From: Kitasatospora sp. NA04385
Lineage (GTDB): Bacteria; Actinomycetota; Actinomycetes; Streptomycetales; Streptomycetaceae
DNA length: 64,000 bases
Assembly: GCF_013364235.1 (NCBI RefSeq)
Contig: NZ_CP054919.1
Location: forward strand, 1,339,686-1,403,685
Direction: 5' to 3'
A program made the position numbers and the translations under genes. Below are positions 17,082-24,945 of this stretch, in pieces. Below the pieces are notes generated by a model that searched no databases, was not told the DNA's origin, and saw nothing but the letters and a program-made list of their open reading frames with translations. Position 1 is the first letter of the stretch, and every line of letters starts with the position of its first letter.

Positions 17082-19232
17082 ATGGGCAGCACGTCGGGGG
17101 CGGGCAGGCTCCCCGCGGAGGTCACCAGCTTCGTCGGCCGGGCCGCCGAACTCGACGCGCTGGCCGGTCTGGTGGGCCGGGCCCGGCTGGTCACGGTGAC
17201 CGGCCCGGGCGGGGTCGGCAAGTCCCGGCTGGCCCTGCGCGCCGCCGCGCTGCTGGCCGACGGCTTCCCGGACGGCGCGCACCTGGCCGAGGTCGCCCCC
17301 GTGCGGGACCCGCTGCTGCTGGGCCACGCGGTGCTGGAGGCGCTGCGGCTGACCGACCACACCGCCCGCCCGCCGCTGGACGTGCTGGTCGAGCAACTGG
17401 CCGACCGCGAGGCCCTGTTGGTGCTGGACGGCTGCGAGCACCTGGTGGCCGCCTGCGCCGAGCTGGTGGACGCGCTGCTGCGCGCCGCCCCCGGCCTGCG
17501 GGTGGTCGCCACCTCCCGGCAGTCGCTGCGCACCGCGGGCGAGCACCTGCTGCCGCTGGCCCCGCTGGCCTGCGAGCCGGTCGGCGGCGGGGCCGACCCG
17601 GAGGCGGCGCTGCTGTTCGCCGACCGCGCCGCCGCCGTGCTGCCCGGCTTCCGGCTGGACCACCGCAACCGGAACGGCGTGGCACTGCTCTGCCGCCGGC
17701 TGGACGGCGTCCCGCTGGCCCTCGAACTGGCCGCCGGCCGGCTGCGCACGCTCTCCGTGGAACAGCTGGCCGCCCGGCTGGAGGACCGCTTCCGGCTGCT
17801 CACCGGCGGCGACCGGACGGCACCGGCCCGGCACCGGACGCTGCGCACCGCGATCGGCTGGAGCCACGAACTCTGCACGATGCAGGAACGTTTACTCTGG
17901 GCCCGCCTCTCGGTCTTCGCCGGCGGCTTCGACCTGGAGGCCGTCGAGTACGTCTGCGCCGGGCACGGCCTGGCCGCCGACGAGGTGCTGGAACTCGTCG
18001 ACTCGCTGGTCGACAAGTCCGTCCTGGACCGGCTCGACGGCGACGGCGCCGTCCGCTTCCGGATGCTCGACACGCTGCGCGAGTACGGCGCGGGCTGGCT
18101 GCGGGCCGGCGGCGACCGGCCGCGGCTGCTGCGCCGCCACCGGGACTGGTACCTGGGCCTCGCCACCTGGGGCGAGGTCGAGTGGTTCGGCCCCCGGCAG
18201 GCCCGGACCGCCGAGCGCACCCGGCTCGCCCACCCCAACCTGCGCGCCGCGCTGGAGTTCTCGCTCGCCGAGCCCGGCGAGGAGCAGCTCGCCCTCGTCC
18301 TGGCCGGCACCCTCTGGTACTTCTGGGTCTGCACCGGCCACCTCGGCGAGGGCCGGCACTGGCTCGACCGGGCGCTGGCGCTCGCCCCCGAGCCCACCGA
18401 GGCCCGGGCCAAGGCGCTCTGGGTCACCGGCTACCTGGCCACCCTGCAGGGCGACCTGGACCGGGCCCGGCCCGCCCTGGAGGAGTGCCGCCGCCAGGCC
18501 CTGGACACCGGCGACGACCGGGCGCTGGCCTATGCCGTCCACCGGCAGGGCTGCGCCGCCCTGATCGGCGACGAGCCGGTCCGCGCCGCCGAGCTGTTCG
18601 AGGAGGCGCTGTGGCACTACGACGCGCTCGGCGAGCTCAACTCCCACGTCCTGATGGCCATGTTCGAACTCGCCCTGGCGCACTTCTTCCAGGGCCACGA
18701 GGAGGACGGCCGGGCCTGGATCGAGCGGCTCCGGGAGACCTGCGAGGAGCACGGCGAGCAGTGGGCGTACGGGTACTGCCTGTACGCGATGGCCTTCGCC
18801 CGGCGGCAGGGCGGCGACCTGGGCCCCGCCCGGGCCCTCGCCCGCGAGTCGATGCGGCTCCACCACCTGTTCCGCGACCTGCTGGGGATCGTGCTGGCGA
18901 TGGACCTGCTGGCGCTGCTGGCCACCGAGGGCCCGGACGCCGACCTGGGCGAGGCCCGGGTGCTGCAGGGCGCCGCGCACCGGATCTGGCGGGCCGTCGG
19001 CACCCCGTTCTTCGGCTCCCGCTCGTTCAACGGCCCGCACCTGGAGTGCGAGCGGCGCGCCCGCGACGGCCTGACCGAGCAGGAGTGCGCGGCGGCCTTC
19101 CGGCTCGGCTCCCGGCTCGACCTGGACGCCGCGGTCCGCCGTGCGCTCGGCGGCGGCTCCCCGCGGGAACGGGAAACGCCCCCGCGGTCCGAGGACCGGG
19201 GGGGCGTTCCGCTCGCGGGTCAGCGCGAGTAG
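17082..19232 (+). CDS. AfsR/LuxR-type NB-ARC ATPase with TPR region, carrying a TTA codon
   Basis: 716-aa STAND-type protein. The P-loop is GPGGVGKSRLAL (about residue 40-52) and Walker B is LLVLDGCEHL. The sensor-type ATSR motif and DGVPLALELAAGRL follow, as in AfsR and ATP-dependent LuxR regulators, then a winged-helix segment and TPR-like helices (residues about 420-650). There is no N-terminal SARP domain, and no C-terminal LuxR helix-turn-helix is visible, so DNA binding is not shown. Leu271 is encoded by TTA (17892-17894), which in streptomycetes needs the bldA tRNA. The last 20 or so codons pass through the rpsD terminator, and the stop lies 13 bp inside rpsD. Confidence 0.88.
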   Translation: MGSTSGAGRLPAEVTSFVGRAAELDALAGLVGRARLVTVTGPGGVGKSRLALRAAALLADGFPDGAHLAEVAPVRDPLLLGHAVLEALRLTDHTARPPLDVLVEQLADREALLVLDGCEHLVAACAELVDALLRAAPGLRVVATSRQSLRTAGEHLLPLAPLACEPVGGGADPEAALLFADRAAAVLPGFRLDHRNRNGVALLCRRLDGVPLALELAAGRLRTLSVEQLAARLEDRFRLLTGGDRTAPARHRTLRTAIGWSHELCTMQERLLWARLSVFAGGFDLEAVEYVCAGHGLAADEVLELVDSLVDKSVLDRLDGDGAVRFRMLDTLREYGAGWLRAGGDRPRLLRRHRDWYLGLATWGEVEWFGPRQARTAERTRLAHPNLRAALEFSLAEPGEEQLALVLAGTLWYFWVCTGHLGEGRHWLDRALALAPEPTEARAKALWVTGYLATLQGDLDRARPALEECRRQALDTGDDRALAYAVHRQGCAALIGDEPVRAAELFEEALWHYDALGELNSHVLMAMFELALAHFFQGHEEDGRAWIERLRETCEEHGEQWAYGYCLYAMAFARRQGGDLGPARALARESMRLHHLFRDLLGIVLAMDLLALLATEGPDADLGEARVLQGAAHRIWRAVGTPFFGSRSFNGPHLECERRARDGLTEQECAAAFRLGSRLDLDAAVRRALGGGSPRERETPPRSEDRGGVPLAGQRE
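19175..19208 (-). terminator. Intrinsic terminator of rpsD, inside the 3' end of the NB-ARC gene
   Basis: Arms AACGCCCC and GGGGCGTT close a GC-rich hairpin (inner stem GGTC/GACC with a 4-base loop, some mismatches). On the minus strand it is followed by a short T-run (gtttcc). It lies 12 bp beyond the rpsD stop. The hairpin is read as codons by the convergent NB-ARC gene. Confidence 0.75.
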
Positions 19233-19834
19233 TACTCGACGACGAGCTGCTCGTCGCAGACGACCGGAACCTCGCGGCGCTGCGGCGCGCGGTCCAGGCG
19301 GAAGGCCAGGGCCTTCAGGTTGACCTCGAGGTACTTCGGGGTCTGGCCCTCGCCGGCGTTGCCGCCCTCGCGAGCCACCTGGAAGGGGACCTTCTCCTTG
19401 GACTTTTCCTTCACCGTGACGACGTAGCCCGGCTTCAGCTGGAACGACGGCTTGTTGACCTTCGAGCCGTTGACCTCGATGTGACCGTGCACGACCATCT
19501 GGCGGGCCTGGTAGATGGTGCGGGCGATGCCCGAACGCAGCACCAGGGAGTCGAGGCGGACCTCGAGCAGGCCGACCAGGGCCTCGCCCGTCTTGCCCTC
19601 GACCTTCTTGGCGGCCTCGAAGGCACGCGCCATCTGCTTCTCGCTGAGGTCGTACTGCGCGCGCAGACGCTGCTTCTCGGTCAGCCGGACCTTGTAGTCG
19701 GAGTTCTGCTTGCGGCCGCGGCCGTGCTGGCCGGGCGGGTACGGACGGGCCTCGAAGTACTTGACGGACTTCGGGGTCAGCGGAACGCCGAGAGCACGGG
19801 CGATCTTGACCTTGGGGCGCTTCTGGTTCGCCAT
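19220..19834 (-). CDS. rpsD: 30S ribosomal protein S4
   Basis: 204-aa primary 16S rRNA-binding protein. It starts MANQKRPKVKIARALG and has the S4 RNA-binding domain (LVLRSGIARTIYQARQMVVHGHIEVNG). It lacks the N-terminal zinc-ligand cysteines of many S4 proteins, which is the zinc-independent form I know as normal for streptomycetes. An AAAAGGA ribosome binding site is 5 bases before the ATG. It is a stand-alone gene and not in the rpsM-rpsK-rpsD-rpoA operon, as in other streptomycetes. It converges with, and overlaps by 13 bp, the NB-ARC regulator. Confidence 0.97.
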   Translation of the reverse strand: MANQKRPKVKIARALGVPLTPKSVKYFEARPYPPGQHGRGRKQNSDYKVRLTEKQRLRAQYDLSEKQMARAFEAAKKVEGKTGEALVGLLEVRLDSLVLRSGIARTIYQARQMVVHGHIEVNGSKVNKPSFQLKPGYVVTVKEKSKEKVPFQVAREGGNAGEGQTPKYLEVNLKALAFRLDRAPQRREVPVVCDEQLVVEYYSR

Positions 19835-20139
19835 GTTTCCTTTTCCTGTTCAGATACGGCTGTCACCAGGTGTTGACGGAGGACGCTCCTCGCGGTCCGG
19901 AGAAAAACCGCCCGTTGCCGGACGGTCAGCCGCTCTCCGCGACCGGGCACTACGTGCTTGCACACGGCAGGCCCACGACCGGGAAGGGTGGTGGGCCGTC
20001 CGCGACACCGAAGACCGGTGCGCGCCGCTCCTGGGGGAACTCCCTCGTGGGAGGCCCCCGTTCGATGCCCCGCTGGTGCGGCCGGTCGCTCCTCGCGGAA
20101 CCCCGGGCCCGGGACACACCCCCCTACTATACGGGACGG
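19835..20139 (-). promoter_or_regulatory. rpsD upstream region with -10-like element
   Basis: A 305-bp gene-free stretch between rarA and rpsD. On the minus strand a TATAGT hexamer occurs at 20131-20126, immediately after the rarA stop, with no good -35. That would leave a long leader before rpsD. S4 represses its own mRNA in several bacteria, so a regulatory leader is possible, but I could not fold a convincing known S4 leader. No coding sequence is supported here. Confidence 0.35.
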
Positions 20140-21489
20140 CTACTCCCCCTTGAGCCGGGCCCTGGTCCACTCGGCGATCTCCGCGTACCTGGCCTCGCCG
20201 CCCCGCCGGGTCGGCCGGTAGTACTCCTTGCCGTGCACCTCGTCCGGCGCGTACTGCTGGGCGGCGATGCCCTCCGGCAGGTCGTGCGGGTACCGGTAGC
20301 CCCCGCCGTGGCCGAGCTTCTTCGCCCCGCCGTAGTGCGCGTCCCGCAGGTGCGGCGGCACCGCGCCGGCCAGGCCCTGCCGGACGTCCGCCAGGGCGGC
20401 GTCGATGGCCAGGTAGGCGGCGTTCGACTTGGGCGCCAGGGCGAGCGCGATGGCCGCCTGGGACAGGATGATCCGGGCCTCCGGGAAGCCGATCAGGGCG
20501 ACCGCCTGGGCGGCGGCGACGGCGGTGGGCAGCGCGGTCGGGTCGGCCAGGCCGACGTCCTCGCTGGCGGAGATCATCAGGCGGCGGGCGATGAAGCGCG
20601 GGTCCTCCCCCGCCTCGATCATCCGGGCCAGGTAGTGCAGCGTGGCGTCCACGTCGCTGCCGCGGATCGACTTGATCAGCGCGCTCGCCACGTCGTAGTG
20701 CTGGTCGCCGTCCCGGTCGTAGCGCACCGCGGCCTGGTTGACCGCCGTCTCGGTCGCCGCCAGGGTCAGCACCGTCTCGCCCTGCTCCAGCGCCGCCCCG
20801 GCCGCCGCCTCCAGCGTGGTCAGCGCCCGCCGCGCGTCGCCCCCGGCGAGGCGCACCAGGTGGTCCTCGGCCTCCGCGCTCAGCTCCACGCTGCCGCCCA
20901 GGCCCCGCTCGTCGGCGGTGGCGCGGCGCAGCAGGGCGCGGACGTCCTCGTCGGTGAGGGACTCCAGGGTGAGCAGCAGGCTGCGCGAGAGCAGCGGGGA
21001 GATCACCGAGAAGTACGGGTTCTCGGTGGTCGCGGCGATCAGGGTGACCCAGCGGTTCTCCACGGCGGGCAGCAGCGAGTCCTGCTGGGCCTTGGAGAAG
21101 CGGTGGATCTCGTCCAGGAACAGCACCGTCTCCCGGCCGGTCATCCCGACCGCGCGCCGGGCGCCGTCGATCACCGCCCGGACTTCCTTGACGCCGTGCG
21201 TGATCGCCGAGAGCTCGACGAACCGACCCTCCACCGCCCGGCTGATCACGTGCGCCAGCGTGGTCTTGCCCGTCCCGGGCGGCCCCCACAGGATCACCGA
21301 GCTGGTGGCCGCCGGGCCCTTGGCCCCGGAGACCAGGCGCCGCAGCGGCGAGCCGTCCTTGAGCAGCTGCCGCTGCCCGGCCACCTCGTCCAGCGTCCGC
21401 GGCCGCATCCGCACCGCGAGCGGGGCGCGGCCCGGCTCGGCGCTCTGGCGTTCTTCGGCAGCGTGCGTGAAAAGGTCGGGCTCGTCCAC
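20140..21489 (-). CDS. rarA: Replication-associated recombination protein A (RarA/MgsA)
   Basis: 449-aa AAA+ clamp-loader-like ATPase that acts at stalled replication forks. It shows Walker [10 protein letters not shown], Walker [10 protein letters not shown], sensor-1 AATTENP, and the C-terminal tetramerisation domain with [18 protein letters not shown] and [10 protein letters not shown]. The length fits the family. It lies between rpsD and the Sua5-like gene on the minus strand. The stop is only 8 bp before the -10-like hexamer assigned to rpsD. Confidence 0.95.
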   Translation of the reverse strand: MDEPDLFTHAAEERQSAEPGRAPLAVRMRPRTLDEVAGQRQLLKDGSPLRRLVSGAKGPAATSSVILWGPPGTGKTTLAHVISRAVEGRFVELSAITHGVKEVRAVIDGARRAVGMTGRETVLFLDEIHRFSKAQQDSLLPAVENRWVTLIAATTENPYFSVISPLLSRSLLLTLESLTDEDVRALLRRATADERGLGGSVELSAEAEDHLVRLAGGDARRALTTLEAAAGAALEQGETVLTLAATETAVNQAAVRYDRDGDQHYDVASALIKSIRGSDVDATLHYLARMIEAGEDPRFIARRLMISASEDVGLADPTALPTAVAAAQAVALIGFPEARIILSQAAIALALAPKSNAAYLAIDAALADVRQGLAGAVPPHLRDAHYGGAKKLGHGGGYRYPHDLPEGIAAQQYAPDEVHGKEYYRPTRRGGEARYAEIAEWTRARLKGE

Positions 21490-21566
21490 GCCCCGAGCCT
21501 ATGCGAGGGCTCCGACAGACCGGGACGCCAGGGGCGCGCGGCCGCCCGGCGCCCCCGGCCGCCGCC

Positions 21567-22187
21567 TCACTCGAAGCGCTCCGGGTCCCCGGCGCCGTAG
21601 CGGACGATCTCCGCCTCGCCGCCGGAGAAGTCGACGACGGTGGTGGGCACCGTCCCGCACTCGCCGGAGTCGACCACCGCGTCCACCACGTGGTCGAGCC
21701 GCTCCTTGATCTCCCAGCCCTGGGTCATCGGCTCCTCCTCGCCGGGCAGCAGCAGGGTGCTGGAGACCAGCGGCTCGCCGAGTTCGGCGAGCAGGGCGCG
21801 GGTGACGGGGTGGTCGGGGATGCGGACGCCGACCGTCTTCTTCTTGGGGTGCAGCAGCCGGCGCGGCACCTCCTTGGTGGCCGGGAGGATGAAGGTGTAG
21901 CTGCCGGGGGTGGCCGCCTTGACCGCGCGGAAGACGTTGTTGTCGAGCTGGACGAACTTCCCCAGCTGGGCGAAGTCCTCGCACATCAGGGTGAAGTGGT
22001 GGCGCTCGTCGAGCTTGCGGATGGTGCGGATCCGGTCCAGTGCCTCGCGGTTGTCCAGCCGGCAGCCGAGGGCGAAACAGGAGTCGGTGGGGTACGCGAT
22101 CAGGGCGCCGTCGCGGATGCTCGCCACCACGGTGGAGACGGTGCGGGGCTGGGGCGTCTCGGGGTGCACGTCGAAGTACTTCGCCAT
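21567..22187 (-). CDS. Sua5/YciO/YrdC-family protein (L-threonylcarbamoyladenylate synthase-type)
   Basis: 206-aa YrdC-fold protein. It shows the N-terminal strand IAYPTDSCFALGC, KLDERHHFTLMC in place of the usual KxR...SxP segment, KKKTVGVRIPDHP and a C-terminal VVDFSGG. The layout is the YciO-like branch, so synthesis of the t6A precursor is possible but not certain; a dedicated TsaC-type copy may lie elsewhere. It is 9 bp downstream of the PPK2 gene. A weak GGGGCGC/GCGCCCC hairpin (21531-21555) after its stop may terminate it. Confidence 0.85.
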   Translation of the reverse strand: MAKYFDVHPETPQPRTVSTVVASIRDGALIAYPTDSCFALGCRLDNREALDRIRTIRKLDERHHFTLMCEDFAQLGKFVQLDNNVFRAVKAATPGSYTFILPATKEVPRRLLHPKKKTVGVRIPDHPVTRALLAELGEPLVSSTLLLPGEEEPMTQGWEIKERLDHVVDAVVDSGECGTVPTTVVDFSGGEAEIVRYGAGDPERFE

Positions 22188-22196
22188 TGCTCGACC

Positions 22197-23141
22197 CTAC
22201 TGCCCGGCCCGCGCCAGCACCGTCGCGGCGTGGTCGAAGACGTACTTCTGGAGGTCGCGCGGCGGCCGCTGGTAGCCGCGCGGCTCGGGGCGCGGCGGCA
22301 GGGTGACGACGGGCTTGGCCACCTCGCGGTACGGGACGGTGGACAGCAGGTGGGCGACCATGTTGATCCGGGACCGGCGCTTGTCGTCGCTGTCGACGAC
22401 GTTCCAGGGCGACTCGGGGAGGTCGGTGTAGACGAACATCTCGTCCTTGGCCCGCGAGTAGTCCTCCCAACGGGTGATGGACTCGACGTCCATCGGGGAG
22501 AGCTTCCACTGCCGCATCGGGTCGTCGAGCCGGTCGCGGAAGCGGCGCTCCTGCTCGACGTCGCTGACCGAGAACCAGTACTTGCGCAGCAGGATGCCGG
22601 CCTCGACCAGCATCCGTTCGAAGGTGGGGCACTGGTGCAGGAACTGCCAGTACTCCTCGTCGGTGCAGAAGCCCATCACCTTCTCGACGCCGGCCCGGTT
22701 GTACCAGGAGCGGTCGAACAGGACCATCTCGCCGGCCGCCGGGAGCTGTTCGACGTAGCGCTGGAAGTACCACTGGCCGCGCTGGCGCTCGGTGGGGGCG
22801 GGCAGGGCGGCGATCCGGGCGATCCGGGGGTTGAGGTACTCGGTGACGCGCTTGATGGCGCCGCCCTTGCCGGCCGCGTCGCGGCCCTCGAAGACGATCA
22901 CCATCCGGACGCCCTCGACCCGGACCCACTCCTGGAGCTTGACCAGTTCGCGCTGGAGGCGCAGCAGCTCGTCCTCGTAGAGCTTCTTGGGCATCCGCTC
23001 GGCCCGGCGGCCGGGCTTCTTCCCGGCCTTGCCCGACCCGGCCTGCTTGGTCGGCTTGGGTGCCTTGGCCGGCTTGGGTGCCTTGGCCGCTTTGGCCGCC
23101 TTGGATGCCTTGGATGCCTTGGATGCCTTGGGTGTCGCCAC
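22197..23141 (-). CDS. ppk2: Polyphosphate kinase 2 family protein
   Basis: 314-aa P-loop kinase that moves phosphate between polyphosphate and nucleotides. Walker A is FEGRDAAGKGG and the lid/Walker B is FDRSWYNRAGVEKVMGF, followed by GILLRKYWFSVS and QWKLSPMD. The single-domain form is typical of class I PPK2 (nucleoside diphosphate substrates). The GTG at 23141 has GGAGG 6 bases upstream, which decides the start. The first 45 residues are a basic low-complexity tail built of KASKASK and KAPKPAK units, encoded by a tandem 9-bp repeat. It is divergent from the LysR gene. Confidence 0.93.
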   Translation of the reverse strand: MATPKASKASKASKAAKAAKAPKPAKAPKPTKQAGSGKAGKKPGRRAERMPKKLYEDELLRLQRELVKLQEWVRVEGVRMVIVFEGRDAAGKGGAIKRVTEYLNPRIARIAALPAPTERQRGQWYFQRYVEQLPAAGEMVLFDRSWYNRAGVEKVMGFCTDEEYWQFLHQCPTFERMLVEAGILLRKYWFSVSDVEQERRFRDRLDDPMRQWKLSPMDVESITRWEDYSRAKDEMFVYTDLPESPWNVVDSDDKRRSRINMVAHLLSTVPYREVAKPVVTLPPRPEPRGYQRPPRDLQKYVFDHAATVLARAGQ

Positions 23142-23311
23142 TGTGTGCCTCCGCTCACCGCGCCGTTGACGATCTCTCAGGCTAGGGCGGGACGGGCCCG
23201 GGCGCAGTTCGGCGCACCCTCCCGGCAGGGCACCGGCGGTCCCCCGTGCCGCCGGTGCCGCTCGCGCCGGGGAAGGCCGGACAACTGTGCGACACCCCGG
23301 GGTTCCCGGTC

Positions 23312-23321
23312 CAATGCATTG
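23312..23321. promoter_or_regulatory. Palindrome CAATGCATTG before the LysR gene
   Basis: A perfect 10-bp palindrome, AT-rich compared with its surroundings, ends 17 bp upstream of the lysR-type ATG. LysR regulators commonly bind short AT-containing dyads near their own start, so autoregulation is plausible. Possible -10 bases (CATAAC) follow it. Confidence 0.45.
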
Positions 23322-23338
23322 CTCCATAACCTGGGGGC

Positions 23339-24304
23339 ATGGACGTGGACACCCGGATGTTGCGCTACTTGACGGTGGTCGGCGAGGAGGGCCAGCTGAC
23401 CGCGGCCGCGGCCCGGCTGGGGGTGAGCCAGCCGACGCTGACCAAGCAGGTGCGGGCGCTGGAGCGGCAGTTGGGGGTGGAGCTGTTCCTGCGCTCGCGG
23501 GCCGGGATGGTGCCCACGGCGGCGGGCGCCGAGCTGCTGGCGCGCGCCACCGGGCTGCTGGCCGGCTGGGAGGAGGCGCTGCGGGCGGCCCGGCGGGCGG
23601 CGGCGGAGACCGGCGGGGAGCTGCGGGTCGGCTTCGAGGGGGCGACGATCAACCTGCTGGGCCGGGAGGCGGTGGAGGACTTCGCCCGCCGGATGCCCGG
23701 CTGGCGGGTGCGGATGCGGCAGAACGACTGGTTCGACGAGACCTCCGGCCTGGCCTCGGGCGAACTGGACCTGGCGCTGTGGCACGCCCCGGCGTCGATG
23801 GCCGAGCGGTACGCGCACGCGCTGCTGGGCACCGAGGAGCGCTGGGTGGTGCTGGCGGCCGACCACCGGCTGGCGGACCGGGACGCGGTGGACCTGGCGG
23901 AGCTGTGGGAGGAGCCGTTCGTGGCGATCCCGGAGCAGGCCGGGGTGTGGCGCGACTACTGGCTGGGCGGCCCGGAGCGCGGCGAGCGGCCGGTGCGGGT
24001 CGGCGCGGTGGCGCACAACGCGGACGAGTGGATGGCCGCGGTGGCCTGCGGGCAGGGGGTGGGGTTCGCGCCGCGCTCGGTGGACCGCTGGGCGCGCCGT
24101 CCGGACGTGCGCTGCCTGCCGGTGCGCGGGCTGAGCCCGAGCCTGGTGGGGCTGTTCCGGCTGCCCGGCCGGGCGGCCACGCCGGCCATGGAGGCGTTCG
24201 CGGAGTCCTGCCGGCTGCACCTGGAGGTGCAGTACCGGGCGACCGGTGGCGGCCGGTCACCCGCGGGGAGCGGCGCTCAGACCTCCGCGAAGGGCGCGGG
24301 GTAG
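23339..24304 (+). CDS. LysR family transcriptional regulator
   Basis: 321-aa regulator. The N-terminal winged helix-turn-helix runs MLRYLTVVGEEGQLTAAAARLGVSQPTLTKQVRALERQLG-type, followed by the linker and a two-lobed periplasmic-binding-protein-like effector domain (LRVGFEGATINLLG; LDLALWHAPA; VGFAPRSVDRW). It is divergent from the PPK2 gene with a 197-bp gap. Its 3' end overlaps the convergent GNAT gene by 28 bp. Its target and effector are unknown; LysR proteins often control the divergent neighbour, here PPK2. Confidence 0.92.
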   Translation: MDVDTRMLRYLTVVGEEGQLTAAAARLGVSQPTLTKQVRALERQLGVELFLRSRAGMVPTAAGAELLARATGLLAGWEEALRAARRAAAETGGELRVGFEGATINLLGREAVEDFARRMPGWRVRMRQNDWFDETSGLASGELDLALWHAPASMAERYAHALLGTEERWVVLAADHRLADRDAVDLAELWEEPFVAIPEQAGVWRDYWLGGPERGERPVRVGAVAHNADEWMAAVACGQGVGFAPRSVDRWARRPDVRCLPVRGLSPSLVGLFRLPGRAATPAMEAFAESCRLHLEVQYRATGGGRSPAGSGAQTSAKGAG

Positions 24305-24783
24305 CGGCACACGCCGTGCGGGACGCCGTCGGCGCCGGGCAGCGGCAGGGCCTGGAAGTACCCGTCGGGGACGTCGAAGGGCCCGGTGATCCGGTGGTCG
24401 GCGGCGGGCGTGAAGCCGAACCTGGCGTAGTAGCCGGGGTCGCCCAGCACCACCACGACGCGCTCGCCCGCCTCGGCGGCGGCGGCCAGCGCGGCCCGCA
24501 CCACGGCGGTGCCGACGCCCTTGCGCTGCCACTCCGGGGCGACCGCGACGGGCGCCAGCGCGAGGCCCTTCCCGTTGCCGATCCTCAGCCGGGTGAGCAG
24601 GGCGTGGCCGATGACGACCTCGCGGTCGTCCACCGCCACCAGGGACAGTGCGGGCAGCCAGGCGGCGTCGCGGCGCAGCGCGTCCACCAGGTCCGCCTCT
24701 TCGGGGCCTGGGAAGGCCGCCATGTGCACCCGCCGGGTCTCGGCGGTGTCGGTGGGGAGTTCGACTCTGGTTCGTACGGTCAT
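24277..24783 (-). CDS. GNAT family N-acetyltransferase (YhbS-like)
   Basis: 168-aa acetyltransferase. Motif A is seen as LAPVAVAPEWQRKGVGTAVV and the following VVLGDPGYYARFGFTPA is typical of YhbS-like members. It begins with an ATG and is convergent with, and overlaps by 28 bp, the end of the LysR gene. The substrate is unknown. Confidence 0.87.
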   Translation of the reverse strand: MTVRTRVELPTDTAETRRVHMAAFPGPEEADLVDALRRDAAWLPALSLVAVDDREVVIGHALLTRLRIGNGKGLALAPVAVAPEWQRKGVGTAVVRAALAAAAEAGERVVVVLGDPGYYARFGFTPAADHRITGPFDVPDGYFQALPLPGADGVPHGVCRYPAPFAEV

Positions 24784-24821
24784 CCTTGACCCTTCTTGCG
24801 CCCTGCACCCCGTTGTGCAGC

Positions 24822-24882
24822 GTTCCGGCCCCGGGCGGTGGCAGCCTACTCCTGGTGGGCGCGCACCGGCCGGGGCCGGAAC
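24822..24882. repeat. 13-bp perfect inverted repeat with 35-base spacer
   Basis: Arms GTTCCGGCCCCGG (24822-24834) and CCGGGGCCGGAAC (24870-24882) are exactly complementary. They lie in the gap between the aspS end and the GNAT start. The long spacer makes this more likely a protein-binding pair or a large cruciform or attenuator than a simple terminator. A smaller CTGCAC/GTGCAG dyad sits beside it at 24803-24820. Confidence 0.6.
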
Positions 24883-24904
24883 AAATCGTGATCTCCGTGA
24901 TGCA

Positions 24905-24941
24905 CCGTCAGCATCCGCCGGGGCCGGACGGGCGCTGACGG
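24905..24941 (-). terminator. Probable aspS terminator
   Basis: Arms CCGTCAGC and GCTGACGG (8 bp) enclose a GC-rich inner stem. The hairpin starts 4 bp after the aspS stop on the minus strand. There is no clear U-run. Confidence 0.5.
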
Positions 24942-24945
24942 CTCG

